Origin: Clostridium tagluense
Lineage (GTDB): Bacteria > Bacillota > Clostridia > Clostridiales > Clostridiaceae
Length of the DNA stretch: 64,000 nt
Direction of reading: 5' to 3'
NCBI RefSeq assembly: GCF_003865095.1
Contig: NZ_BHYK01000002.1
Span: 1 to 64,000 of the forward strand
The position numbers and the translations under genes were made by a program. Shown in pieces: positions 26,310-35,017 of the stretch. The notes beneath the pieces were generated by a model. The model was given only the letters and a program-made list of their open reading frames with translations, did not search any database and was not told the origin of the DNA. How positions within the stretch are numbered: the first letter of the stretch is position 1; each line of letters opens with the position of its first letter.

Positions 26310-27455
26310 ATGATATATTTTGATAATGCTGCCACTAGTTTTCCAAAGCCCGTGGAAGTTTATGACCAAGTATTAAGGTGCATGGAGAATTATGCTGCAA
26401 ATCCTGGCAGAAGTTCTCATGATATGGCAATTGAGGCTTCAGCTAAAATTATGGATACAAGACAAGAGCTTAGTGAACTTTTCAACATTCCTAATATGTT
26501 TAACATTGTTTTTACAAGTAATGCTACTGAATCCCTGAATATAGGAATAAAAGGAATATTAAAGCCAGGGGATCATGTTATTAGCACAGTAATTGAGCAC
26601 AACTCAGTTCTGAGACCATTAAATTATCTAAGTGAGAAAGGAATAACATTTACGCTTCTTCCTGTAGATGAAAATGGATATTTGAATATTAATAATCTTA
26701 AAAATGAGATCCGTAGAAATACCAAAGTAATAATAGTAAACCATACTTCCAATGTACTAGGAACGGTTCAAGATATAAGAGCAATAGGTGAACTTGCCAA
26801 AAAATCAGGAATAATTTTCATGGTTGACGCTTCGCAGAGTGCGGGAGTTATATCTATAGATGTATCACAAGATAATATTGATTTATTAGCTTTTCCAGGA
26901 CATAAAGGATTATATGGTCCCCAAGGAACAGGAGGGTTATATATAAGAGAAGGATTAGAAGTGTATTCGTTTAAGCAAGGGGGAACGGGAAGTGAGTCCT
27001 TTTCTATGAAGCAACCTGACTTTTTACCTGATAGATTCGAAAGTGGAACCTTAAATACGCCAGGAATAGCAGGACTATGCGCGGGGATAAGGTTTATTAG
27101 AAAAATAGGAATAGAAAATATAAGAAAACATGAAATAATGCTCGTAGAATATTTAGTAAAAGAATTAAGTAAATTGCCTTATGTTAAAATTTATGGAGGA
27201 ACTGATTATAAAAATAGAGGAGCAGTAGTTTCTTTAAATCTTGACAATATAGATAGCTCGGAAGTAGGAGAGTTATTAAATAAGAAAGGGATAGCGGTGA
27301 GAACAGGGTTTCACTGCGCACCTTTAATACATGAAATAATTGGTACGAATCGCAAAGGCACAGTTAGAATAAGTCCAGGGTATTTTAATAATTTAGAAGA
27401 TATCGAAAAACTTATTGAAGCTTTAAAAGATATAGGTGAAAAAAAGTCTCTTTAA
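26310..27455 (+). CDS. Cysteine desulfurase-like class V aminotransferase
   Basis: A 381-residue PLP enzyme. The N-terminus MIYFDNAATSFPKP is typical of the EF2568-type desulfurase group. The PLP-binding Lys is in AFPGHKGLYGPQG and the catalytic Cys in RTGFHCAPLIH. It likely extracts sulfur (or selenium) from cysteine (or selenocysteine) for delivery to a carrier; the DUF3343 protein encoded just downstream is a plausible acceptor. GGAGG precedes the ATG. A terminator overlaps the stop codon. Confidence 0.87.
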   Translation: MIYFDNAATSFPKPVEVYDQVLRCMENYAANPGRSSHDMAIEASAKIMDTRQELSELFNIPNMFNIVFTSNATESLNIGIKGILKPGDHVISTVIEHNSVLRPLNYLSEKGITFTLLPVDENGYLNINNLKNEIRRNTKVIIVNHTSNVLGTVQDIRAIGELAKKSGIIFMVDASQSAGVISIDVSQDNIDLLAFPGHKGLYGPQGTGGLYIREGLEVYSFKQGGTGSESFSMKQPDFLPDRFESGTLNTPGIAGLCAGIRFIRKIGIENIRKHEIMLVEYLVKELSKLPYVKIYGGTDYKNRGAVVSLNLDNIDSSEVGELLNKKGIAVRTGFHCAPLIHEIIGTNRKGTVRISPGYFNNLEDIEKLIEALKDIGEKKSL

Positions 27456-27470
27456 AAGAGGCTTTTTTTT
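27443..27470 (+). terminator. Terminator overlapping desulfurase stop
   Basis: AAAGTCTCTTT and AAAGAGGCTTT form a tight hairpin with eight T, spanning the TAA of the gene. Confidence 0.85.
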
Positions 27471-27594
27471 ATGTACATTTATAAATTAGAAAATTTAAGT
27501 ACATATTTTTGCCTCTCATAGGGGTTATTTTTGAAATATAAAAACCTTTCACCAACATGTGAATATAATGATAGAAGGAAGAGGTATTCAATAA

Positions 27595-27663
27595 ATGGAC
27601 AATTTAATATTTATTGAAATTCTAAGTGAAATACTTTTCTTATTTGTAGTAAATAGGAGTTGA
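27595..27663 (+). CDS. 22-residue hydrophobic mini-ORF before DUF3343 gene
   Basis: ATG at 27595 opens MDNLIFIEILSEILFLFVVN-type sequence ending at TGA 27661-27663. GGAAGAGG lies about 12 bases upstream. Its stop overlaps the region just after the AGGAG of the DUF3343 gene, so ribosomes finishing it would be placed to restart there. It could be a leader for coupling or a small membrane peptide. Only sequence suggests it. Confidence 0.35.
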   Translation: MDNLIFIEILSEILFLFVVNRS

Positions 27664-27668
27664 AGCTC

Positions 27669-27926
27669 ATGAAATTTAAGTACCTTGTAGTTTTAGTTTC
27701 TAATAATCATTCAACATTATTATATAAAAATCTGCTCCGTAAGGGGTGTGAAATTGATTTAATATCAGCCCCCAGTAATATTTCAAGAGGATGTGCTAAA
27801 GCTATTAGATTTAATGAAAGTGATACAGCTATTGTAGTACAGGAAATAAAAAATAATAAAATAATTGTTAAAGGAATTTATAGAATAGTAAATGAAAATA
27901 ATAGCATTAGTTATGTACCAGTTTAG
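27669..27926 (+). CDS. DUF3343 protein, putative sulfur/selenium carrier
   Basis: An 85-residue protein matching the DUF3343 family: MKFKYLVVLVSNNHSTLLYK, then a conserved Cys in RKGCEIDLI and a GC in SRGCAKAIRF. Family members commonly accompany desulfurases of the type encoded upstream and have been proposed as Se/S carriers. The ATG at 27669 is chosen, with AGGAG nine bases upstream; a TTG at 27660 opens the frame slightly earlier. Confidence 0.75.
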   Translation: MKFKYLVVLVSNNHSTLLYKNLLRKGCEIDLISAPSNISRGCAKAIRFNESDTAIVVQEIKNNKIIVKGIYRIVNENNSISYVPV

Positions 27927-27938
27927 TATATTTTATAA

Positions 27939-27970
27939 ACTTAAAGGGCTTAGCAATATGCCCTTTAAGT
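27939..27970. terminator. Terminator between convergent genes
   Basis: ACTTAAAGGGC and GCCCTTTAAGT form an 11-bp perfect stem with a 10-nt loop. Confidence 0.8.
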
Positions 27971-28013
27971 TGTCTTTGTTTTAAGACCTAAAACTATCCC
28001 ATTCACTGTTTTC

Positions 28014-28772
28014 TTATACTGATATAATAGATGCAAAATCAGGTATAACTGAAACTATATTAACGTGTTTAATAAAATCTTCAGAGTGTATTTTCCAAGT
28101 ATGTTCTTCTAAATTTTTATGTCTCATTAGAACATAGTTGTATTTATCACTAGAAAAAATTTTAAATCCTGATTCATGACAATTTTCAAGGAATAATTTG
28201 TCTTCTCCAAAAGTTATATTTTGAAATTTAACACTATTAAAAACTTCCTTCTTAGCTGTAATAGTGCCACCAGCGACTGCGAAAACATATCTATACTCCC
28301 AATTTCTGCACATAATCCCTAAAGTATTCTTATCCTCAAAATATACAAAGTAAGTTAACTTGCCTGTTATATCGGCATCAGTATATTTAAATACATTCAT
28401 AGTATCTTCTAAATAGTCAGAGCCATAATAATCATCATCATCCATTTTAGAAATGTAATCATATTTTGATTTTTCAACTCCGAAATTCAAACATTCACCA
28501 AGGGTACAAGTTTCATCTAATTGAAATATTTTAACATGATTAAACTTTGTAGCTTTAAGCTTACATTCATTTAAACTAATTTTATTATTATTTATAATTA
28601 ATAGTAACTCTTTTTCAGGGTAATTAGACCTTTCATAGTTTATAAAAATATTATGGATATAATTAGGCTTGTTGGTACATGCGATTATAGATACCCCAGG
28701 CTTAGAATCTTGTTTTAGTTTTTCTCTAAACTGTGCAATTAATATCTTTTCTCTATTGAATTCTTCGATCAT
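28014..28772 (-). CDS. Family 2-like glycosyltransferase
   Basis: A 252-residue soluble glycosyltransferase of the GT-A fold. VSIIACTNKPNYI starts the nucleotide-binding strand, YISKMDDDDYYGSDYL carries the DxD-type metal site, and FGEDKLFLENCHESG is the acceptor-side ED motif. It is shorter than usual and has a ~25-residue N-terminal extension. It is divergent from the next glycosyltransferase and likely belongs to the same surface-glycan locus. GGAGGTAAATT precedes the ATG. Confidence 0.8.
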   Translation of the reverse strand: MIEEFNREKILIAQFREKLKQDSKPGVSIIACTNKPNYIHNIFINYERSNYPEKELLLIINNNKISLNECKLKATKFNHVKIFQLDETCTLGECLNFGVEKSKYDYISKMDDDDYYGSDYLEDTMNVFKYTDADITGKLTYFVYFEDKNTLGIMCRNWEYRYVFAVAGGTITAKKEVFNSVKFQNITFGEDKLFLENCHESGFKIFSSDKYNYVLMRHKNLEEHTWKIHSEDFIKHVNIVSVIPDFASIISV

Positions 28773-28948
28773 AATTTACCTCCACAATTAAATCAAAAAA
28801 AATTAACGGGTTAGTATAGATTATTCCTATATACAATTATTGTTAATTATTTGTGTATCTAATTACAGAAATAAAAAATAAGTACATTATTCCATATACA
28901 TAAATATAATAAATATTAAATGGATAAATTGTGGGAGGGGTATTAATT

Positions 28949-29884
28949 TTGATAGATTATATTAATGAATTATATGAAATTGATGATGAAAGTAACGTAG
29001 ATATTTCAATAATTATTCCCTGTAAAAATGAGGTTAACAATATAAAATGGACAATAGATTCATTACTGGAGTCTAAAAATCATCTTAAGTGTGAAATTAT
29101 AGTAGTAGATGATGGTTCAACAGATGGAAGTACAGAATTTCTAAAATCTTATATAAATGAAGAAAAATATAGAGATATTGTTTTAATTATGACTAATAAT
29201 ATAGGAGCTGCAGCAGCCAGAAATATGGGGGCAAAAGTTGCTAAAGGAAAATACTTATTTTTCTTTGATGCCCATGTAAAAGTGCCTGATATGTGGGCAG
29301 ATAATTTAATTTATACTTTAGAAAAGGCTAAAGCTTCACTCGTGGCACCATGTATTGCAGATATTACCAATATATCATTAGCAGGTTATGGACAGACGTG
29401 GAATGATGAATTTAAAATTACTTGGTTTTCGAAAAAACCAAAGGAGGGAGATGAGATTCCACTAGCGGGTGGTGCAGCACTTGGAATAACCAGAGAGGCA
29501 TTTGATAAAATAGGTGGATTTGATCATCTTTTTCAGGTATGGGGTAGGGAGGATGAAGAGATATGCCTTAAAGCATGGCTCTATGGATATAGAATGGTTA
29601 TCAATCCTGATGTAATAGTAGAACATCTTTTCAGAAAAAGTCACCCATATAAAGTAACTGTTGCAAATGTTACCTATAATACTATATGTCTTGCTTGCTC
29701 ACATTTTAAAATGGAGAGACTTAAAAAGGTTATTGATGTAGCGAGAAGGGATTATTATTTTTTTAATGCAGCAGGTGAGATAGATAGAAATTCAGGTTTA
29801 ATAGTAAGTCAGAGAAATAAATACGCAATAGAACGAGTATATGATGATGAGTATTTCTTTGAAAAATTTAATATTTTATTTTAA
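28949..29884 (+). CDS. Family 2 glycosyltransferase, GalNAc-transferase-like
   Basis: About 311 residues. VDISIIIPCKNEVNNI begins the GT-A domain, with VVDDGSTDGS, FFDAHVKVP (DxH metal site) and WGREDEEICLKAWLYGYR; the last resembles the WGxEDxE motif of polypeptide GalNAc-transferase-like enzymes, so a protein acceptor is possible. The TTG at 28949 is chosen because GGGAGGGG lies nine bases upstream; a GTG at 28931 precedes that site. A perfect hairpin follows. Confidence 0.85.
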   Translation: MIDYINELYEIDDESNVDISIIIPCKNEVNNIKWTIDSLLESKNHLKCEIIVVDDGSTDGSTEFLKSYINEEKYRDIVLIMTNNIGAAAARNMGAKVAKGKYLFFFDAHVKVPDMWADNLIYTLEKAKASLVAPCIADITNISLAGYGQTWNDEFKITWFSKKPKEGDEIPLAGGAALGITREAFDKIGGFDHLFQVWGREDEEICLKAWLYGYRMVINPDVIVEHLFRKSHPYKVTVANVTYNTICLACSHFKMERLKKVIDVARRDYYFFNAAGEIDRNSGLIVSQRNKYAIERVYDDEYFFEKFNILF

Positions 29885-29950
29885 TATTTAATCATGGAAG
29901 CCTATAATATTACAGCACCACAGGTGATGATTTAAGAATATCACTTAAAG

Positions 29951-29982
29951 AAGGATATCCTCACATTTGTGAGGATATCCTT
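29951..29982. terminator. Perfect 14-bp hairpin between convergent genes
   Basis: AAGGATATCCTCAC and GTGAGGATATCCTT with an ATTT loop. The stretch before it (29910-29940) resembles the right end of the repeat family at 13132 and 33573. Confidence 0.8.
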
Positions 29983-29996
29983 AAATATAATCTTAA

Positions 29997-30782
29997 TTAT
30001 CTGCAGCATGGAGAACAGCTTGGTGATGGTGGACATATTGTTGGGCAAACTGGTGTTGGACATGGTGTGTTAGGGCAAGAAGGAGTAGGATATACGTCTG
30101 GTAGTCTAAAGGAACCAATGAATTTTACAACAGTATTGTCACAAGAATTACCAGCTACTGTAGAACAATCTTCACATTGCTCTTGAGAAGCATTTATAGT
30201 AGCAACAAGACTACTAGCAGGTATAAATCTAGGTTGTGTTTCACTTATTGTTGGTGGACATTGTTGATAACTTACAATATTATTTATACATAGTGATCCT
30301 TCACAGCATATAGGACCATTAAGAGTTTCTGTGCAAAGGCCACCAGTACATTGTTCACCTACAGCATTGCCTGTAAAGGCTCTATATTGAATGCATCCAA
30401 CTACCCTTAAAGGATATAATGCTATGCAAAAATCAGGGCAGCCTGCTCCAGGTGAGCAGACAACATTACAAGGACAAGGATCTGTAAAACAGAACAAGCC
30501 ACTGTTATATTGCACCGTTGTAAGAGTATTGTTAACATTTACAGTAAAACCTTTTGAAATGGATGTTTTACAGCAAAAATCTATTGTCTTTACACAGTCT
30601 GAACAGTCAGGAGTACATGTAGGAATAGCTTTAAATCCAGCCTTAGTAGCATTGAATCCATTTGATTCCATAAGCTCTTTAAGAGTCTCTTCAGTTAATG
30701 TAGTTGCTATCTGTTTTTCTGATAGACTTTCCATTTCTAGCATTATGTCCTTAATTTCTTTTTTTGTAGTACATTCTTTCAC
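29997..30782 (-). CDS. Cysteine-rich probable spore-surface (exosporium/coat) protein
   Basis: About 261 residues with roughly 40 Cys. The N-terminal 50 residues are helical and Cys-poor; the body is beta-rich with many CxxC, CC and CPxC motifs, and the tail is a Pro/Cys repeat (CPNTPCPTPVCPTICPP). No signal peptide, so export would have to be by mother-cell deposition. A sigma-K-like promoter lies upstream. Its style recalls Cys-rich exosporium proteins of clostridia such as CsxA, but I cannot claim homology. The GTG at 30782 is chosen (AGGGGAGG eight bases upstream) over an earlier TTG. Confidence 0.7.
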   Translation of the reverse strand: MKECTTKKEIKDIMLEMESLSEKQIATTLTEETLKELMESNGFNATKAGFKAIPTCTPDCSDCVKTIDFCCKTSISKGFTVNVNNTLTTVQYNSGLFCFTDPCPCNVVCSPGAGCPDFCIALYPLRVVGCIQYRAFTGNAVGEQCTGGLCTETLNGPICCEGSLCINNIVSYQQCPPTISETQPRFIPASSLVATINASQEQCEDCSTVAGNSCDNTVVKFIGSFRLPDVYPTPSCPNTPCPTPVCPTICPPSPSCSPCCR

Positions 30783-30839
30783 AATACTTACCTCCCCTTT
30801 AAACAAATATAAATATTTCTAATCTTATATCTACACTAC

Positions 30840-30866
30840 CATAATATGAAGTGGCATAGAATGTGT
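30840..30866 (-). promoter_or_regulatory. Sigma-K/E-like promoter for Cys-rich gene
   Basis: On the minus strand AC (30866-30865), 16 bases, then CATATTATG, one base from the CATANNNTA pattern. It lies about 60 bases before the GTG. Confidence 0.45.
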
Positions 30867-30955
30867 GCTAATTTATGAAAAAAAATTAAAGTTATAATTA
30901 GTAATATGGTTAGCATATTTTATATAAAGAATAATTTAAAAGAAGGGATAAACTA

Positions 30956-32548
30956 ATGTTTTTGCCTGAAAAGACTTTTTATGTTTTAAAACAATCAGAC
31001 TATACTACATGGAATTTTACATATGATAAAAACAAGGGAATTTTATATAGAATATTAAAAGAAGATAAAGAATCTAATTATAATGAGCTAGAAAAAGAAA
31101 GCAGCGGAAATTTTTCTGTGTTATTGCTTCCTAATGATGATATATATTTCTTATATGAAGATTTAAAGGGAAACATAAAGCTCCGAATTTTAAAGGGTAA
31201 TAAATGGAGTGAGGATATAGTTATTCTTAAAAAGACTACTGAAATATATGACATCTCTTTTAAGGCTATATTTAATAAAAATGAAATTTATTTATTTTAT
31301 AATGTACTAAATAAAAGAACTAAAATTAGAACATTATTTAATCAAGTAGTAGATGAAAACTTTAATCTAGCATCACCTAAAATAATAGATAAAAGCAGTG
31401 ATAAATATAATCATTCTTTCACTATTGTTGAAGATGACAATAACAAGCTGTTAATTATGTATGAAAGATTACAAAAGGACTATAAACTTGGATATAAGAT
31501 TTTAAATACTGAATTAGATAGCTGGTCAGATTTTCATATAATAGATGAAAGTGATAATCCATTTATAGATTATTCACTATTGTCAATTAACAATACTATA
31601 CATTCTTTATATATAAAAAAGGAAAAGGATAAAAATGTCTTAATTTATTCACAGAATGGAGCCATTAGAGAAGGTCACAATAGATTATTTGAGGGCTCGG
31701 ATATAAAATCTTGTTCTTTTTTTGCCATAGAAGGTCATTTATATTGTTCATGGATAAATAATACTGAAATTTATAACTGTTTCACAAAAGACAAGGGGAA
31801 AACCTTTAGCTTCCCATATTACATTGAATTATTAGCTTCATTGGATGTTATAAAATCAATATATAAGTCTAATTTAACTAGAACTATAAGGAATTTAATT
31901 ATTAATGAAATGTATGTAATGGATGATGATGAGGTGGAAGTTTTAATAATTCCAAATGAGTATAATACTTTAGATAGTGGTACGGCTAATAAAGATGAAA
32001 TTTATAAAGAATGTGACCAATGTTTATTAGAGGCTAAATCTTATTTAAATGTTGCTTATAATAAAATGCTTATATATGAAAAACAATTGAGACAGAAAGA
32101 TGAGTTAATTACTCTATTTAATAATAGTATACAAGAATATGCTATTAGAATTCAAATATATGAAAATAAATTGAAAGATATAAATACACAATGTATAAAA
32201 TTTCAAGAGGATAAAAATTTATTAAATGAAAATATAGACTATCTTCAAGAGAGTTTAATAAGTAAAGAAAAGAAAATTAATGAATTAGAAAAGGCTAGTA
32301 TGGAGCAAGAAAAAGAAGTATTAATTTTTAAAGAGCATGTTGAGGAAAAAGAAAAGCAAATTATAAAATTACAAGAGAAAAACTCCCAGCAAGATAGGGT
32401 TAATATGGAAAATGAAAGTAAAATTTTCTCCTTTATTGAAGAAGTTGAAGTTTTAAAAAGTAAGTTGGATGATTTAAACTCAAAATTAACTATATCTAAC
32501 TCAAAAATTAATGAATCCTTCTTAAAACGAATATTTAATAATAGATAG
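30956..32548 (+). CDS. Hypothetical beta-propeller-like plus coiled-coil protein
   Basis: A 530-residue soluble protein I do not recognise. Residues 1-~320 contain repeated beta-rich blocks, each ending in aromatic/hydrophobic strands (DDIYFLYEDLKGNIKLRIL, NEIYLFYNVLNKRTKIRTL), like a six-bladed propeller. Residues ~355-520 are a Glu/Lys/Gln-rich coiled coil. No signal peptide or anchor. It is encoded divergently from the Cys-rich protein and before glycosyltransferase genes, so a structural or scaffolding role at the spore surface is possible. CATATTTTA upstream resembles a sigma-K -10 but lacks the AC element. Confidence 0.65.
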   Translation: MFLPEKTFYVLKQSDYTTWNFTYDKNKGILYRILKEDKESNYNELEKESSGNFSVLLLPNDDIYFLYEDLKGNIKLRILKGNKWSEDIVILKKTTEIYDISFKAIFNKNEIYLFYNVLNKRTKIRTLFNQVVDENFNLASPKIIDKSSDKYNHSFTIVEDDNNKLLIMYERLQKDYKLGYKILNTELDSWSDFHIIDESDNPFIDYSLLSINNTIHSLYIKKEKDKNVLIYSQNGAIREGHNRLFEGSDIKSCSFFAIEGHLYCSWINNTEIYNCFTKDKGKTFSFPYYIELLASLDVIKSIYKSNLTRTIRNLIINEMYVMDDDEVEVLIIPNEYNTLDSGTANKDEIYKECDQCLLEAKSYLNVAYNKMLIYEKQLRQKDELITLFNNSIQEYAIRIQIYENKLKDINTQCIKFQEDKNLLNENIDYLQESLISKEKKINELEKASMEQEKEVLIFKEHVEEKEKQIIKLQEKNSQQDRVNMENESKIFSFIEEVEVLKSKLDDLNSKLTISNSKINESFLKRIFNNR

Positions 32549-32597
32549 CAATCTAACTAGAAATATTATGATATATGAATAAGTTTAAACATTTATT

Positions 32598-32635
32598 AAA
32601 GATTACTGCATTAAATTAATGTAGTAATCTTTTTT
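32598..32635 (+). terminator. Terminator
   Basis: AAAGATTACTGCATT and AATGTAGTAATCTTT with a T run, directly after the propeller/coiled-coil gene. Confidence 0.85.
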
Positions 32636-32761
32636 ATTTATGTAACAAAAGCAGGTAGAAGATTAATATAATATATTGAACTTTAAAACTATGTATAAAT
32701 AGGAATTGATATATAGTTATAGGTTTAATTACAAAATTTTGTATAAAGAGGCGTGGTATTT

Positions 32762-33517
32762 ATGAAAGGTATAATTCTAGCAGGGGGAACGGGCTCAAGA
32801 CTTTCTTCTTTAGTAAAAGCAACAAATAAGCACTTACTTCCTGTGGGAAAATATCCAATGATATATTATTTAATTGCTAAAATGAAACAAGCAGATATTA
32901 CTGATATTATGATTATTTCAGGAAAAGAGCATATGGGCGCTATAGTAAATTTATTAGGTAGTGGATATGAATATGGAGTTAAATATACCTTTAGGATTCA
33001 AGACCAACCAGGAGGAATAGCAGAAGCATTGGGATTATGTGAGGAGTTTGTAGGAAAAGATAGTTGCATCGTTCTACTTGGAGACAATATATTTGAAGAT
33101 GATATATACGAATATGCAAAAAACTTTGAAAAAAGGTGGGAAGGTGCAGAAGTATTGTTAAAAAAAGTAGCAGATCCTGAAAGATATGGGATAGCAGAAA
33201 TTGAGAACGGTAGAATAATTTCAATAGAGGAAAAACCTAAGAATCCTAAAGGCAATTACTGTGTTACTGGGATATATATGTATGACAATAGAGTGTTTGA
33301 TGTTATTAAAGAATTAAAACCATCTAACAGAGGAGAACTTGAAATCACAGATGTGAATAATTGGTATATAAAAGAGGGTTCTCTTACCTACGATATTATG
33401 AAGGGTTGGTGGACAGATGCTGGGACATTTAGTTCTTTGATGAATGCTAATATATTAGCTAAAGATATAGATTTAGATTATATATTGAGTAGAGATTTCA
33501 AGGTAGAGGATAAATAA
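32762..33517 (+). CDS. rmlA: Glucose-1-phosphate nucleotidyltransferase, RmlA-like (short form)
   Basis: A 251-residue sugar nucleotidyltransferase. MKGIILAGGTGSRLSSLVKATNKHLLPVGKYPMI is the nucleotide-binding signature of RmlA, with the Lys of the active site in IEEKP and WTDAGTF near the end. It lacks the ~40 C-terminal residues of long RmlA enzymes, like other short forms. It would make NDP-glucose, the entry compound for the deoxyamino sugar genes at 40.6-44.1 kb. No 4,6-dehydratase (RmlB) is in the window. ATG at 32762, with AAGAGG ten bases upstream. Confidence 0.85.
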   Translation: MKGIILAGGTGSRLSSLVKATNKHLLPVGKYPMIYYLIAKMKQADITDIMIISGKEHMGAIVNLLGSGYEYGVKYTFRIQDQPGGIAEALGLCEEFVGKDSCIVLLGDNIFEDDIYEYAKNFEKRWEGAEVLLKKVADPERYGIAEIENGRIISIEEKPKNPKGNYCVTGIYMYDNRVFDVIKELKPSNRGELEITDVNNWYIKEGSLTYDIMKGWWTDAGTFSSLMNANILAKDIDLDYILSRDFKVEDK

Positions 33518-33572
33518 TATAAATATAATTTTTGTTTGTGAAAAATCAAGATTAACTGTAAATTAAAAAAAT

Positions 33573-33676
33573 TAATGACATTTCAAAATCAAAGTCCCTT
33601 ACTTCTATAGGTAGGGGACACATAATATAACAAAGATAAAATATAAATAGCTTTTGTAGCATCTAAGATGATTTAA
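33573..33676. repeat. Intergenic repeat element B (ATGACATTTC family)
   Basis: TAATGACATTTCAAAATC, a CCC...GGGG hairpin region with ACTTCTATAGGTAGGGG, ATATAACAAAGA and a terminal GATGATTTAA align in order with the element at 13132-13270. No coding potential is seen. Confidence 0.55.
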
Positions 33677-33768
33677 CTAATATTAACAGAAAGCTAAGGA
33701 GTGATTGCAATCTATGACTTTTTATATAATACATCCATTAAGAATAATCTTTAGGTTGGAGGAACAGT

Positions 33769-34875
33769 ATGATTACAAGTATAGTAGTTTTAACTTACAA
33801 TAAACTTAAATATATAAAACTTTGTATTGAAAGCATAAGAAAATATACGGATAAAAATAATTATGAAATTATTGTAGTAGATAACCATTCTACTGATGGA
33901 ACCGTTGATTGGCTAAATAATCAGCGAGACATAAAAACAATACTTAATGAAGAAAATGTTGGTTTTCCAAAAGGGTGTAATCAAGGAATAAATATTGCTG
34001 ATGGAGATAATATTCTACTTTTAAATAACGATGTGGTGGTTACTCCAAATTGGCTTATGAATTTAAATAAGTGCTTATATAGCTTCGAAGATATAGGTGC
34101 AGTTGGAGCAGTTGCTAATAGGTGTCCTTATTATCAGCAAATAAGTGTAGAATATAATACCCTAGAAGAAATGATATGTTTTGCAGAAAAATATAATATC
34201 TCTGATGAAAATAAATGGGAGGAACGGTTAAAGTTAATTGGGTTTTGTATAGCTATTAAAAGAGAAGTGATAGAAAAAATTGGGCTACTTGATGAAGAAT
34301 TTACTCCAGGAAATTTTGAGGATGACGATTATTCTTTAAGAATAAGAAAAGCTAAATATAGATTAATGCTTTGCAGGGATACCTTTATACATCATTATGG
34401 TAATGTTACCTTTGGTGAAAATCCATATGAGTATTCTAAAATTCTAAAAATAAATCAAAAAAAGTTTGAAAAAAAGTGGGGATTTAGTTGGGAAAATTGT
34501 AAATCTATAAATTATGAAATAATTAAATTAATTAATAGACCTAAGACAGAAGAATTTAACGTATTAGAAATTGGTTGTGGCTGTGGTGCAAATTTACTAG
34601 AAATAAAAAATATTTTTAAAAATGCTAATGTATATGGTATAGAATCAAATAAAAATGCTGGAGAAATAGCGAAAACCTTTGCAAAGGTTATTATTGGAAA
34701 CATTGATAATTGTGAATTAGCTTATGAAGATAGATTTTTTGATTATATGATTTTTTCAAGTATAGAAGTAGATTTAAATGAATCCTTTAAAATTCCAATA
34801 TTTATAAAAAAACATCTAAAAGGTGATGGGCTAATATTAATAAATAATATTAATACTAAGTTTACCCAATTATAA
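33769..34875 (+). CDS. Glycosyltransferase family 2 fused to a short methyltransferase-like domain
   Basis: A 368-residue fusion. Residues 1-~235 are a GT2 domain (SIVVLTYNKLKYI, VVDNHSTDGT, LLLNNDVVV, GNFEDDDYSLRIRKA) of the rhamnosyltransferase-like group. Residues ~260-368 start with VLEIGCGCGANLLE, motif I of SAM-dependent methyltransferases, but only about 105 residues follow, so it is a minimal or degenerate methyltransferase. GGAGG precedes the ATG. It likely extends and possibly methylates the surface glycan. Confidence 0.82.
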   Translation: MITSIVVLTYNKLKYIKLCIESIRKYTDKNNYEIIVVDNHSTDGTVDWLNNQRDIKTILNEENVGFPKGCNQGINIADGDNILLLNNDVVVTPNWLMNLNKCLYSFEDIGAVGAVANRCPYYQQISVEYNTLEEMICFAEKYNISDENKWEERLKLIGFCIAIKREVIEKIGLLDEEFTPGNFEDDDYSLRIRKAKYRLMLCRDTFIHHYGNVTFGENPYEYSKILKINQKKFEKKWGFSWENCKSINYEIIKLINRPKTEEFNVLEIGCGCGANLLEIKNIFKNANVYGIESNKNAGEIAKTFAKVIIGNIDNCELAYEDRFFDYMIFSSIEVDLNESFKIPIFIKKHLKGDGLILINNINTKFTQL

Positions 34876-34904
34876 AATTTAACTATTTAATATTTTTGAT
34901 TATA

Positions 34905-34992
34905 TGGAGGTACACTTTTAAATTGATTGAATATAATAAATGCGAGAACATTTTTCTTCTTACGAATATGAAGATAGGATAATTAAGGGTAG
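34905..34992 (+). repeat. Duplicated leader sequence, copy 1
   Basis: TGGAGGTACACTTTT ... AATAAATGCGAGAACATTTTTC ... GAATATG ... TTAAGGGTAG, aligned along its length with 38613-38712. Both copies sit 20-30 bases before the start of a large glycosyltransferase gene. Neither is coding. Confidence 0.65.
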
Positions 34993-35017
34993 GAGAAAGA
35001 AGGAGGTTTAATTTATT

